A stretch of DNA of 64,000 nt from positions 1 to 64,000 of the forward strand of contig NZ_VRZC01000004.1 of NCBI RefSeq assembly GCF_016743215.1, read 5' to 3'. Source of the DNA: Geminocystis sp. GBBB08. Lineage in GTDB: Bacteria > Cyanobacteriota > Cyanobacteriia > Cyanobacteriales > Cyanobacteriaceae. The notes under the pieces were generated by a model. It was not told the origin of the DNA. It did no database searches and saw nothing but the letters and a program-made list of their open reading frames with translations. The position numbers and the translations under genes are program-made. Shown here piece after piece: positions 27,514-37,962 of this stretch. The stretch's first letter is position 1. Each line of letters opens with the position of its first letter.

Positions 27514-28842
27514 ATGACAAAAAAATTACCTCCTAATTATCTTTTACCACCAGGAAGTTTCGGTTTACCTATTATCGGAGAAACTTTAAATTTTATTAGT
27601 GATCCTAATTTTGGTGATAAAAAACAAGCACAATATGGCTCAATTTTTAAGACGAATATTTTAGGAAAACCTACGGTAATGATGTGCGGTGCTCAAGCAA
27701 ATCGTTTTATTTTACAAACTCATTTTGATCATTTTTCGTGGGAAAAAGGTTGGCCTAAAACTTTTCATGAATTACTGGGAAGATCTTTATTTTTACAAGA
27801 TGGTGATGAACATAAACGCAACCGTAAATTGTTGATGCCGAGTTTTCATGGAAGTGCTTTAAATAATTATTTTGATACGATGTTAAATATTATTCAAAGT
27901 TATTTAGAAAAATGGGAAAAACAAAAAAATTTTACATGGTTTACTGAACTTAAACAAATGACTTTTGAAATTGCTAGTGTGTTATTATTAGGTAGTGAAA
28001 GAGGTGAAAATATAACTTATTTATCGAAACTTTTTAGTCAATTAAGTTCTGGTTTATTTAGTTTTCCTATTAACATTTTAGGAACAAAATATCATAAGGC
28101 TTTAAAAAGTAGAGATTTATTATTATCTCATTTAGAAAAAGAAATCTTAAAAAGACAAGAAAAACCTAAGAATGATGCTTTAGGTTTATTGATTCAAACT
28201 AAAGATGAAGAAGGTAACGGTTTAAGTATAGAAGAAATTAAACTTCAAGCCTTATTAATGTTGTTTGCTGGTCATGAAACTACTACTTCGATGTTGACTT
28301 CTTTGTGTTTAGCTTTATCCCAAAATATTGATGTTTTAAGTAAGGCTAAAGAAGAACAAAATAAGTTAAATCAAGAAGATAATTTAAACTTAAATCAACT
28401 AAAACAAATGCCTTATTTAGACCAAGTTTTAAAGGAAGTTGAAAGATTATATCCTCCTGTTGGTGGTGGTTTTAGAGGAGTTGTAAAACCTTTTGTTTTT
28501 AATGGTTATTATGTGCCTGAAGGTTGGCAAGTTTTATATCGAATTGAATCAACTCATAAGGATAAAAATATCTATTCTGATCCTTTATTTTTTGATCCTG
28601 AACGCTTTAATAAAGAAAGAGAAGAACATAAAAAAATAGACTTTAGTTTAGTAGGTTTTGGTGGTGGTTCACGTTTTTGTTTAGGTTATGCTTTTGCTCA
28701 GATGGAAATGAAAATTTTTGCTTCATTATTATTGCGTAATTATACTTGGCAATTAGCAAAAAACCAAAATTTAAGTTTAGATAATATTCCTAGTTTGCAT
28801 CCAAAATCTGGTTTAAAAATAGTAAATTTATCTCGTATTTGA
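27514..28842 (+). CDS. cyp120: Cytochrome P450, CYP120-like
   Basis: A soluble cytosolic P450 of 442 residues. Key motifs are complete: I-helix LFAGHETTT, K-helix EVER with downstream PERF, and the heme loop FGGGSRFCLG with the Cys ligand. The N-terminal PPGSFGLPIIGETLNF and YPPVGGGFRG resemble Synechocystis CYP120A1, a retinoic-acid hydroxylase. The substrate here is probably a carotenoid-derived or fatty molecule, which is inference. No redox partner is adjacent; ferredoxin would serve. Confidence 0.92.
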   Translation: MTKKLPPNYLLPPGSFGLPIIGETLNFISDPNFGDKKQAQYGSIFKTNILGKPTVMMCGAQANRFILQTHFDHFSWEKGWPKTFHELLGRSLFLQDGDEHKRNRKLLMPSFHGSALNNYFDTMLNIIQSYLEKWEKQKNFTWFTELKQMTFEIASVLLLGSERGENITYLSKLFSQLSSGLFSFPINILGTKYHKALKSRDLLLSHLEKEILKRQEKPKNDALGLLIQTKDEEGNGLSIEEIKLQALLMLFAGHETTTSMLTSLCLALSQNIDVLSKAKEEQNKLNQEDNLNLNQLKQMPYLDQVLKEVERLYPPVGGGFRGVVKPFVFNGYYVPEGWQVLYRIESTHKDKNIYSDPLFFDPERFNKEREEHKKIDFSLVGFGGGSRFCLGYAFAQMEMKIFASLLLRNYTWQLAKNQNLSLDNIPSLHPKSGLKIVNLSRI

Positions 28843-28995
28843 AAATTTTAGATTATAATGAAGTGAATAAAATCTACGCATAATACCATAAAATATTTAC
28901 GAAAAATCATAAAAATATGTAGAATGTGAGTTAATAAGCCTATGATGAAAGTCAAAGCCCTCTTGATAATCATACCGTTAAAAAATTGTTAAAAG

Positions 28996-31900
28996 ATGCA
29001 ACCATTATCAAACGGTAATAATTTAAAAAAAATACATTTTCCGAATCTTTCTCTTCAATGGGTATTAATTATCCCTTTTGTAGTGCAAATTGTCGTTGCG
29101 ATGAGTTTTGTCGGTTATATTTCTTATCTTAGTGGGCAAAAAGCGGTAAAAAATATTACTGATAAATTAATGACAGAAATTGGGGAAAAAATAGAACATC
29201 GTCTCAATAATTACTTAGATGTTGCACAACAAATTAATCAAATTAATAAGCAAGTAATTGAATCAGAATTAATTTCGCCTCAAGACTTTGATAAATTAAG
29301 TAAATATTTTTGGCAACAACTACAAAATCATGATTTTACTTATATTAATTATGGTAATGAAAAGGGCGAATTTATTGGTGTTGGTTATGCTGAGGGTAAT
29401 CTTGAAATAGCGGAAATAAAACAGCCTAATCTTGACATTCTTTACAGTTATAAACCTGATGAAAAAGGTAATAAAATTTATCCGCCTATGATCTTCAAAG
29501 GACAAAATCCTAACGATGCTAACTGGTATTCTCAAGGGATAAAAGCGGGTAAACCTATCTGGAGTAATATTTATAATTGGGCTGATATACCGACAGAAGT
29601 AGCTATTTCTGCTAGTGCGCCTGTTTATAATTCATCTAATCAGATTATGGGGGTTGTGGGTATTGATTTAAGTTTGTCGAAAATAAACACTTTTTTGCAA
29701 GGATTAAAAGTGGGAAAAACAGGAAAAGTTTTTATCGTGGAAAAATCAGGTTTATTAGTAGCAAGTTCTACGACCATAAAGCCTTATAAATCAATAAAAG
29801 GTAAATCTGAGCGTCTTTCTGTTAAAGAAATTGATGATTCTTTACTTAAAAAAAGTCTGAAAATTATTAATGATCAATTTGCTAATATCGCCTTAATTTC
29901 TGGAGCGGAAAATCATATTTTTCTTGCTGATAATAATACTTTTGTTCAAGTTATTTCCTATCACAATAATTATGGTATTGATTGGTTAATTATTATTGCT
30001 ATCCCTCAGTCAGATTTTACAGCAGAAATTAAACAAAATATTACAAATACTATTTTATTTTGTTTTTTAACTTTAATCATTGCTATTGTTATAAGTATTT
30101 GGACTACTAAATGGATTAATCGTCCAATTTTACGTCTGTGTTTAGCTAGTGAATCTCTCGCCCAAGGAAATTTTAATTATTGTTTATCTGAAGATACAAA
30201 AATACTTGAACTAAATATTTTAGCAAAATCTTTTAATTTAATGACAAAGCAAATTCAACAAACTGTTAACGAATGTGAAAGTCGTTATCATCAATTAGTT
30301 GAACAACAAACAGATTTTATTTTGCGATCGCTACCTGATACGACAATTACTTTTGCCAATGATTCTTTATGTCATGCTTTAGGTTGTAAATTAGAAGAAA
30401 TAATGGGACAAAAATGGGTAAATTTTGCTGATGAAGAAGATTTAGAAAGTATCTTAGAACAAATATCATTACTGACTCCTGAAAATAATAACTTTATGGC
30501 GGAAAATCGAGATCAAAGAAGCAATAAAGAGATAGGTTGGACCCAGTGGATTAATCAAGGTATTTTTAATGAACAAGGAAAATTAATCGAAATTCAATCG
30601 GCTGGAAGGGATATTACTAAACTGAAAGAAATTCAATTAGCGTTACAAGAAAGTGAAACTAGATTTCAAAAAATTGCCGTATCATCTCCCGGAATTATTT
30701 ATATTGTAGTGCAACGTCCTGATGGTTCACAATATTTTGAGTACATTAGTTCGGTAGTCGAAGAAATATTAGAAATTACCCAAGAAGAAGTATTAAGAAA
30801 TCCTGAGAGTTTTTTCAATCAATTTCACCCTGATGACATCGCTGGTTTTGAACAAGCAGTATTAGAGAATATTCATACTATGTCACCCTTTCATTATGAA
30901 TGGCGTATGATAACTCCTAGTGGTAAACTAAAATGGTTACAAGCCAATGACCGACCAGAATTAAGAAAAGATGGTAATGTAGCATGGGCGGGAGTGATGT
31001 TAGATATAACCGACACCATTGAGTCAAAATATCGCTTGGAAAAACTAGCGAATCAAATACCGGGGGTAATTTATCAATATCGTTTATCTGTTGATGGTAA
31101 GTCATCTTTTCCTTATGCTAGTCGAGGTATTGAAGATATTTATGGAGTTACTCCTGAAGATGTAAAAGATAGTGCTGATAAAGTTTTTGAAGTACTTCAT
31201 CCCGATGATCAAAATATGATTTTAGATAGTATTCTTGAATCTGCCAGTAATTTAACCCCTTGGTATTGTGAATATAGAGTTTGTCATCAAGATGGTACAG
31301 TTATTTGGGTTTTAGGGCATTCAATACCACAAAAAGAAATTGATGGCAGTATCATTTGGCATGGCTATATTACTAATATTACTGAACGTAAGCAAATAGA
31401 AATTGATTTAGAACAAGCCAAAAAAGAAGCAGAAGCTGCCACAAAAGCCAAAAGTCAATTTTTAGCTAATATGAGTCATGAAATTCGCACTCCGATGAAT
31501 GGCGTGGTAGGGATGGTGCAACTTCTTTCTCTGACTGAATTAACCAATGAACAAGCAGATTTTGTTAATACTATTAAAAAAAGGGCTGATACTCTGTTAA
31601 CTGTTATTAATGATATTCTTGATTTTTCTAAAATTGAATCGGGGATGATGGAAATAGAAGAACATCCTCTCATGTTAGAAGATATAATTAAATCGGTGAG
31701 TCGTCTTTTTTGTAAACAGGCTCTCGATAAAGGCGTTAATCTTAACTATGAAATTGATGATTGTGTTCCTAGTCAGATTTTAGGAGATAGTTCTCGTTTA
31801 CAGCAAGTTTTACTTAATATTATTGGTAATGCCCTTAAATTTACGGAAAAAGGCGAAATTTTAATTTTTGTGAATGTTATCTCTCCTCTATCTCCCCTTC

Positions 31901-32676
31901 ACAAAAGAAGAAGTAACCCCCCTCAATCCCCCCTAAAAATGGGGGAAGGTAATAAAACAGAAGATAAATTGTTGATTATTAGTATCAAAGATGATGGTAT
32001 TGGTATTAGTGGCGATCGCATCAATAAATTATTTAAACCTTTTACCCAAGCGGATGCTTCCATTAACCGTCAATACGGAGGTACTGGTTTAGGATTAGTT
32101 ATCAGTAAAAACTTAGTTGAATTAATGGGGGGAAAAATGTGGGTAGAAAGTCAAGGCAATATTGGGGGTAATCCTCCTGATAATTGGATTTTAAAATCGA
32201 CAACGAAAGGCTCAACTTTTTATTTTACCCTTCCTATCAAAGAAGTTTTTAATAATGAAAAAGAACTAAAAATAATATCAGAAAACCTTTTTACCCAACC
32301 CAAAATCAAAAAATCAAATCTGAAAATACTTCTTGCTGAAGATAACAAAGTTAATCAAAAAGTAGCCTTATTAACCCTGAAAAAATTAGGTTATAAAGCG
32401 GATGTTGCTAATAATGGTTTAGAAGTTTTAGCAATGTTAGAAACACAATTTTATGACGTGATTTTAATGGATATGCAAATGCCTCAAATGGATGGTGTCA
32501 CTGCGACACAAATTATCCGTGAATCTTCAAAACTACAGCCTTATATTATTGCTTTAACCGCTAATGCCTTAGAAAGTGATCGTCAATTATGTTTTAAGGT
32601 AGGAATGAATGATTATCTTAGCAAACCTATTGCCATGGCACAATTACAAGAGGCGTTAGAAAATGTCAAAATATAG
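28996..32676 (+). CDS. Hybrid sensor histidine kinase, Cache-HAMP-PAS-PAS-PAS-HisKA-REC
   Basis: A 1226-residue membrane kinase. Order: first membrane helix (residues about 16-38), extracytoplasmic dCache sensor (about 40-350), second helix (352-372), HAMP (375-425), three PAS/PAC units (about 430-800), HisKA with SHEIRTPMNG (phospho-His828), HATPase with GGTGLGL, and a C-terminal receiver with phospho-Asp1159 in ILMDMQMPQMDG. The HATPase domain contains a Pro-rich insertion (about residues 963-985) that looks repeat-derived. It lacks an output domain, so it must pass the phosphate to another regulator. It is a tandem paralogue of the next gene. Confidence 0.93.
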   Translation: MQPLSNGNNLKKIHFPNLSLQWVLIIPFVVQIVVAMSFVGYISYLSGQKAVKNITDKLMTEIGEKIEHRLNNYLDVAQQINQINKQVIESELISPQDFDKLSKYFWQQLQNHDFTYINYGNEKGEFIGVGYAEGNLEIAEIKQPNLDILYSYKPDEKGNKIYPPMIFKGQNPNDANWYSQGIKAGKPIWSNIYNWADIPTEVAISASAPVYNSSNQIMGVVGIDLSLSKINTFLQGLKVGKTGKVFIVEKSGLLVASSTTIKPYKSIKGKSERLSVKEIDDSLLKKSLKIINDQFANIALISGAENHIFLADNNTFVQVISYHNNYGIDWLIIIAIPQSDFTAEIKQNITNTILFCFLTLIIAIVISIWTTKWINRPILRLCLASESLAQGNFNYCLSEDTKILELNILAKSFNLMTKQIQQTVNECESRYHQLVEQQTDFILRSLPDTTITFANDSLCHALGCKLEEIMGQKWVNFADEEDLESILEQISLLTPENNNFMAENRDQRSNKEIGWTQWINQGIFNEQGKLIEIQSAGRDITKLKEIQLALQESETRFQKIAVSSPGIIYIVVQRPDGSQYFEYISSVVEEILEITQEEVLRNPESFFNQFHPDDIAGFEQAVLENIHTMSPFHYEWRMITPSGKLKWLQANDRPELRKDGNVAWAGVMLDITDTIESKYRLEKLANQIPGVIYQYRLSVDGKSSFPYASRGIEDIYGVTPEDVKDSADKVFEVLHPDDQNMILDSILESASNLTPWYCEYRVCHQDGTVIWVLGHSIPQKEIDGSIIWHGYITNITERKQIEIDLEQAKKEAEAATKAKSQFLANMSHEIRTPMNGVVGMVQLLSLTELTNEQADFVNTIKKRADTLLTVINDILDFSKIESGMMEIEEHPLMLEDIIKSVSRLFCKQALDKGVNLNYEIDDCVPSQILGDSSRLQQVLLNIIGNALKFTEKGEILIFVNVISPLSPLHKRRSNPPQSPLKMGEGNKTEDKLLIISIKDDGIGISGDRINKLFKPFTQADASINRQYGGTGLGLVISKNLVELMGGKMWVESQGNIGGNPPDNWILKSTTKGSTFYFTLPIKEVFNNEKELKIISENLFTQPKIKKSNLKILLAEDNKVNQKVALLTLKKLGYKADVANNGLEVLAMLETQFYDVILMDMQMPQMDGVTATQIIRESSKLQPYIIALTANALESDRQLCFKVGMNDYLSKPIAMAQLQEALENVKI

Positions 32677-32800
32677 GAATGAGAAGAAATTTAATTATGA
32701 TTAAATCTTGTAAAATGAATTTTACACCTAACAAATAACTTTAATTGAAGTAAAGTAAAAACTTAATAAAATACAAGTATATTTTTTTTTCAAAGCTATA

Positions 32801-32844
32801 GTAACAAAAAAGTAACAAAAAGGTAACAAAAAGATAACAAAGAG
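32801..32844. promoter_or_regulatory. Four 11-bp direct repeats, likely response-regulator operator
   Basis: GTAACAAAAAA, GTAACAAAAAG, GTAACAAAAAG and ATAACAAAGAG stand head to tail with an exact 11-bp period. Direct repeats at one helical turn are the usual layout for OmpR/PhoB-type regulators. The site lies 136 bases upstream of the second kinase gene, in a 303-base gap with no other gene. Binding protein unknown. Confidence 0.6.
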
Positions 32845-32979
32845 TTTCAAGCCTTTGCCTTATATTACTTCTATACAATTAATTTTGCATTAGTATTACT
32901 ACTAACATTGATTTTATAAGTAATTAACCAAACTTGATATTTATTATTTATTTCAGCGATAATTTTATGGTTTTACACA

Positions 32980-35900
32980 ATGCAATCACCATCAAAAGAT
33001 CATAATTCAAAAAAACCTCGTTTTCCGAGTATCTCTCTGCAATGGGTGTTAATTGTTCCCTTTGTAGTGCAAATTGTCGGGGCAGTGGGATTAGTAGGTT
33101 ATTTGTCATATCGTAGTGAACAACAATCCCTTCAAAAATTAATCCTAGAAATTCACCGACAAACCACTGATAACGTAGTTCAGTATTTAGATAACTATTT
33201 AGCCACCCCCACGTTGATAAATCGCATTAATGCTGACGCTTTTCGTTTAGGATACCTGAATCTTAAGAATACATCTCAATTAAGGCAATATCTTTATTTT
33301 CAATTACAACAGTTTCCTACGGTTAGTCATATTATGGTAGGTACGGAAGAAGGTGTTTTTCAAGTAGCAAATCGTAATCCTTTTCCCACTATCCTAGAAA
33401 CAAATACGGATAATCCTTCCGAACTTAAGATTTATAGTGTTAATTATCGGGGGGAAAAATTAGCTTTAATTGATACTATTAAAAATTTTCATCTCAAATC
33501 TCGCCCTTGGTATGAAACTGCGGTAAAAACAGGCAAACCAATATCAATACCGATTTTTCAATTAGCAGATAATACTGATTTTTCTCTTAATAATAGCCGT
33601 CCTATTTATGATGAGAAAACTGGTAAATTATTAGGGGTTTTTTCCGCCGCAGTGGATTTAACTTTTTTTCGTCATTTTATTTCTAGTTTACAGATTGGTA
33701 AAAATGGTCGAGTATTTATTGTTGATAAAAATGGCTTTTTAATTGGTACTTCTAGTCATAATTTGCCCTTTCGGAAAAAAGAAAAAAATGGTGAAATTAT
33801 CCTCGAAAAAATTAAAGCTATAGAAAGTGAAGATCCGTTAATTCAAGCTACAAGTCGTTATTTATTGAGTCAATTTAATGATTTTAAAAAGCTCAATCAA
33901 AAGTTACAATTAGATTTTTTAAAAGATGATGATCAACGTCGGCAATTTGTACAAGTTGTTCCATATCACGGTGGTTTAGGATTAGATTGGTTAATTGTCA
34001 CAGTTGTACCAGAAGGGGATTTTACTGCAAAAATAATAGAAAATAATCAACGGACAATTTTATTATCTTTAATGACTTTTATCACGGCAATAGTCATAGG
34101 AATTTTAACAATTCGTAGTATTAATCGTCCTATTTTAAACATAAGTAAAGCTAGTCAATCTTTAGCAGAAGGAGAATTTAATGAACCTTTATCAGAAGAT
34201 AATATTATTACTGAAATTCGGACTTTATCAATATCTTTTAATCAGATGTTAGCACAAGTTTCTCAATCTTTTGATCAAGTTGAAGTTGCTTTACAAGAAT
34301 CTCAAGAAAAATATCAAATTCTCTTTGAAATTTTACCCATTGGTATTTTAATTACCGATGAAGATGGTAAATTAATCGAAGGAAATCCGATTTTAGGAGA
34401 GATTTTAGGAGTTTCTCCCCAAGAATATATGGAAAATTTAGAAAATAGTCATCCTTCTTGGCAAGTAATTCATGGAGATGGTACTATAATGTCTATATCA
34501 GAATTTGCCAGTGTGAGAGCATTAAGGGAAAATTGCTTTATTCATGATGTAGAAAAAGGTATTGTTCAACCTGATGGTAGTATTCACTGGTTAAGTGTTA
34601 GTGCTGCCCCTATTCCTCTACCTCATTATGGGGTAGCTATTGCTTATATAGATATTACGAACCGGAAGAAAACCGAATTAGCACTACAAAAAAGTGAAAC
34701 TAGATTCCGTCGATTAAGCGAAAATATACCCGGTATGATTTATCAATATGTAAGAGATACAAATGGCATTGATAAATTTACTTATGTAAGTAGTAAATCC
34801 TTAGAAATTTATGAAGTTGAGCCTGAAAAAGCAATAGAAAACTCTGGTTATATATGGGAAAAAATACATCCAGATGATGTACCAGGATTACAAAAAGAAG
34901 TAAATATGTCTGTCATAGAGTTAAAGCCTTTTTTTTCGCAACATCGGTTAATTATGCCTAATAACCACATAAAATGGATTCAAGTCATCGCTCAACCTTA
35001 CAAAGATGCTCCCGGAAATGTTTTTTGGGATGGTGTCATTTTTGATATTACCGATCGCAAAGCGACAGAATTAGAGTTACAAAATAGTGAAGCAAAATAT
35101 CGTCATCTTATCGAATATTTACACGCTGGAGTAGTTGTTCATACAGAAGATAGTAGTATAATTTTATGCAATGCTATGGCTTGTGACTTATTAGGCTTAA
35201 CTTCTGAACAAATGTTAGGTAAATCAAAAATTGATCCTATTTGGCATTTTTTCTTAGAAAATGGTGATATTATGCCTGTAGAGTGTTATCCTGTTCATCA
35301 AGTTTTAAAAACTCAACAACCTCTGAAAAATTATATTGTCGGTATCAATAGAGAAGATAATTCAAGGGTTTGGGTTTTAGTTAATGCTTTTCCTGAGTTT
35401 GATAATGATGGAGAAATTAAGCAAGTAATCGTCACCTTTATTGATATAACTGATCGAAAATTAGCAGAAAAAGAACTAATTATTGCCAAAGAAACTGCGG
35501 AAAAAGCCACAAAAGCTAAAAGTGAATTTTTGGCGAATATGAGTCACGAAATCCGCACTCCCATGAATGGAGTCATCGGTATGGCACAGTTATTATCGAT
35601 GACACCTTTAAATAATGAACAAAAAGATTTACTTAATACCATTCAAGATAGTAGCGATGCACTTTTAACTATTATTAATGATATTTTGGATTTCTCGAAA
35701 ATTGAGTCAGGCAAATTGGAATTAGAAAAACATCCTTTTATTTTAAAAGACATCCTTAAATCTTTGTGTAATTTACTCTCGAAACAAGCCACAGATAAAA
35801 GTATCAATCTTGACTACGAAATTAGTAATAATTTACCAACAACTTTTTTAGGTGATGCTTCTCGCCTTCGTCAAATCATTTTAAATCTGATAAGCAATGC

Positions 35901-36753
35901 CCTTAAATTTACCGATAATGGAGAGATTTTGATTTGTGTGGATGTTACCTCCCCTAACTCCCCCTTAAAAGAGGAGAATCAATGGAAAAATCCTCCTCAA
36001 TCCTCCCCTCAAAGGATGGGAAGTAATGGAAGACAGGAAGAATATGAGTTGTTGATTAGTATTAAAGATACTGGTATTGGGATAGATAGCGATCGCATTA
36101 ATAAATTATTTCAACCTTTTACCCAAGCGGATGCTTCCATTAACCGTAAATATGGTGGCACTGGTTTAGGGTTAGCTATAAGTAAAAATTTAGTAGCTTT
36201 AATGGGGGGTAAAATGTGGGTAGAAAGTTTTGGTAATATTGGGGGAAATCCTCCTGAAAATTGGATTTTTAAATCTCAAGACAAAGGTGCAACTTTTTAT
36301 TTTACTGTCAATCTTCAAGTAGTTACTGATAGTGAAATTAGCACAGAAAAATCTTCCCTCAAATCAGCACAATTAAACTCAGAAATTTCTTTGTTAAAAA
36401 TTCTTTTAGCTGAAGATAATAAAGTTAATCAAAAAGTAGCTTTATTAATCCTCAAAAAAATTGGCTATACTGCTGATATTGCTAACAATGGTTTAGAAGT
36501 TTTACAGATGTTAGAAAAACAATTTTATGACGTAATTTTAATGGATATGCAAATGCCAGAAATGGACGGAATTACCACTACAAAAATGGTTCGTAAATTG
36601 TCAAAACCGCAACCTTATATTATTGCTTTAACTGCTAATGCTTTAGAAGGCGATAGACAATTATGTTTAAATGCTGGGATGAATGATTATATAAGGAAAC
36701 CTATTGCTATAGATGAACTTAAAAAAGTGTTAGAAAATATTAAAATAAATTGA
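32980..36753 (+). CDS. Hybrid sensor histidine kinase, tandem paralogue
   Basis: A 1257-residue kinase with the same layout and strong similarity to the preceding gene, beginning with nearly the same FPSISLQWVLIVPFVVQIV start. It has a Cache-type sensor between two membrane helices, HAMP, three PAS/PAC units, HisKA with SHEIRTPMNG (His856), HATPase with GGTGLGLAIS and a receiver with Asp1189 in ILMDMQMPEMDG. The sensor domains differ most, so the two kinases probably read different small ligands and may converge on one target. A Pro-rich insert is at the same place in the HATPase domain as in the first copy. The 11-bp repeats upstream suggest separate control. Confidence 0.93.
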   Translation: MQSPSKDHNSKKPRFPSISLQWVLIVPFVVQIVGAVGLVGYLSYRSEQQSLQKLILEIHRQTTDNVVQYLDNYLATPTLINRINADAFRLGYLNLKNTSQLRQYLYFQLQQFPTVSHIMVGTEEGVFQVANRNPFPTILETNTDNPSELKIYSVNYRGEKLALIDTIKNFHLKSRPWYETAVKTGKPISIPIFQLADNTDFSLNNSRPIYDEKTGKLLGVFSAAVDLTFFRHFISSLQIGKNGRVFIVDKNGFLIGTSSHNLPFRKKEKNGEIILEKIKAIESEDPLIQATSRYLLSQFNDFKKLNQKLQLDFLKDDDQRRQFVQVVPYHGGLGLDWLIVTVVPEGDFTAKIIENNQRTILLSLMTFITAIVIGILTIRSINRPILNISKASQSLAEGEFNEPLSEDNIITEIRTLSISFNQMLAQVSQSFDQVEVALQESQEKYQILFEILPIGILITDEDGKLIEGNPILGEILGVSPQEYMENLENSHPSWQVIHGDGTIMSISEFASVRALRENCFIHDVEKGIVQPDGSIHWLSVSAAPIPLPHYGVAIAYIDITNRKKTELALQKSETRFRRLSENIPGMIYQYVRDTNGIDKFTYVSSKSLEIYEVEPEKAIENSGYIWEKIHPDDVPGLQKEVNMSVIELKPFFSQHRLIMPNNHIKWIQVIAQPYKDAPGNVFWDGVIFDITDRKATELELQNSEAKYRHLIEYLHAGVVVHTEDSSIILCNAMACDLLGLTSEQMLGKSKIDPIWHFFLENGDIMPVECYPVHQVLKTQQPLKNYIVGINREDNSRVWVLVNAFPEFDNDGEIKQVIVTFIDITDRKLAEKELIIAKETAEKATKAKSEFLANMSHEIRTPMNGVIGMAQLLSMTPLNNEQKDLLNTIQDSSDALLTIINDILDFSKIESGKLELEKHPFILKDILKSLCNLLSKQATDKSINLDYEISNNLPTTFLGDASRLRQIILNLISNALKFTDNGEILICVDVTSPNSPLKEENQWKNPPQSSPQRMGSNGRQEEYELLISIKDTGIGIDSDRINKLFQPFTQADASINRKYGGTGLGLAISKNLVALMGGKMWVESFGNIGGNPPENWIFKSQDKGATFYFTVNLQVVTDSEISTEKSSLKSAQLNSEISLLKILLAEDNKVNQKVALLILKKIGYTADIANNGLEVLQMLEKQFYDVILMDMQMPEMDGITTTKMVRKLSKPQPYIIALTANALEGDRQLCLNAGMNDYIRKPIAIDELKKVLENIKIN

Positions 36754-36809
36754 AGTGGGAAATAATTATAATGAAAAAATCATATACTATTTATGCTGAT
36801 CTTTGTTGT

Positions 36810-37308
36810 TTAAATACTTATATTTTTCTTTGGACGACCTAATTTTGGCCCACTCATTCTTATCCCTTTTTCTTGACAGTATTTTCGATTTTCTTTCGTT
36901 CTATAAATTTTATCTACATGTATCGATTCTGGATAATATCCCCACATTTTATAATATTTTTCTACTTGCTTTTTTAAGTATTTTGCCGAGGCAAAATTTG
37001 ACCATTCTACCTACATAGTCTAAAAATATATATCCTTCTACATAAGATACTGATATTTTCGCTCCAAATTCTACTGATACTCTTGCTTTACCTCTTACTA
37101 TTGGTCTAATATGAGGCTGTTCTATACTTACTATTCTATTTTCTATTGTCTGTTTATTTTCTGAGTACATTTGCAATTGTTGTCTATATAATTCTTTGAC
37201 TACTTCTATTTTTTCTCTTTCTTTTCTTGACAATATTTCTTCTTCATTTACTTTTGTTTTAACGATTATTTTCATCCAAGTGAAAACCGTTGGGAAATTG
37301 AAAATCAC
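36810..37308 (-). pseudogene. IS5/IS1182-type transposase C-terminal remnant with frameshift
   Basis: Reading leftwards, the first part has QQLQMYSENKQTIENRIVSI, HIRPIVRGKARVSVEFGAK and YVEGYIFLD, a known IS1182/IS5-type transposase block. Near 36985 the frame shifts, and the adjacent frame continues with YLKKQVEKYYKMWGYYPESI, VDKIYRTKENRKYC and GIRMSGPKLGRPKK, then a stop at 36810. The N-terminal half is missing, so the element is dead. It is unrelated to the IS at the left edge. Confidence 0.88.
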
Positions 37309-37425
37309 TGATAGTATTGTGTAAATGTTCAGTCTTGCGATACATAAAAGTGCGGGGTTTTTTGGTGATTATAACTCCTAAAGACTCATTTTATGAGCAA
37401 TGTAGTGTATCTAAACCGTTGTTTT

Positions 37426-37458
37426 TTATAGCTTTCTGAGTTATTCAGCAAACCCTAA
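37426..37458. repeat. Dispersed repeat with CTGA/TCAG hairpin, copy A
   Basis: TTATAGCTTTCTGAGTTATTCAGCAAACCCTAA matches the block at 48640-48672 at most positions. A small inverted repeat CTGA-N5-TCAG is in both. Confidence 0.6.
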
Positions 37459-37725
37459 GTATGGGTTGCTCAAAAAGTATTTTCGTGAGGTAGGTATTAG
37501 CCGTCAGCTATCAGCTTAAAGAAGACTAGGAGATAAGGAGAGTTAAACATGATTAAAATTGATTTTCGATAATTATTGATCAAATTTAATTCAGATGTTT
37601 GAGTCATTTTGACAACAATCTCCCCCTCTCCTTCTCACCCCCCTCCTTCCTGTCTTGCCTCTATCAGCTTATTAAAGTCTAACTTCAGGTAATCTAAAGC
37701 CCCCGCTGCAAAAAACACTCTTAAT

Positions 37726-37795
37726 TAGACTTCTTGCACCAAGTCGAGTAATAAGTAATAAGTAATGAGTTAAAAAATCAACATTTTTCACCAAC
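37726..37795. repeat. Dispersed repeat, copy B
   Basis: This block, starting at TTAGACTTCTTGCACCAAGT and ending in a TTTTTCACC stretch, is the reverse complement of 14924-14993 with few differences. Confidence 0.8.
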
Positions 37796-37962
37796 AGATT
37801 TTACTTTGAATTTTGCACTCGTGTCTATTATTGTTTCAACTTTCAAAATAATCAAAAATAATCAAACCTAACACCTACTACCTGCCACCTTTTATTTAGT
37901 TTTTATTTATTGATGTAAGCAAGATCTCAGATTAATAAAATTAAGTTATACTCTATTCGCAA

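Larger units (their letters stand above)
37309..37962. other. Repeat-rich spacer between transposase remnant and nirA
   Basis: No gene is visible. The DNA has C/T-rich words (CCCCCTCTCCTTCTCACCCC), the hairpin repeat at 37426 and, at 37726-37795, the inverted partner of the repeat at 14924-14993. The mixture suggests a site where mobile and repeat DNA accumulates. Confidence 0.7.

Noticed and set aside
32801-32844. CRISPR array
   Set aside because: Units are only 11 bp with no spacers. No 25-40 bp repeats separated by unique spacers were seen anywhere in the window.
36803-37018. Plus-strand frame in the transposase remnant
   Set aside because: The minus strand here encodes recognisable transposase, so the plus frame is a shadow.
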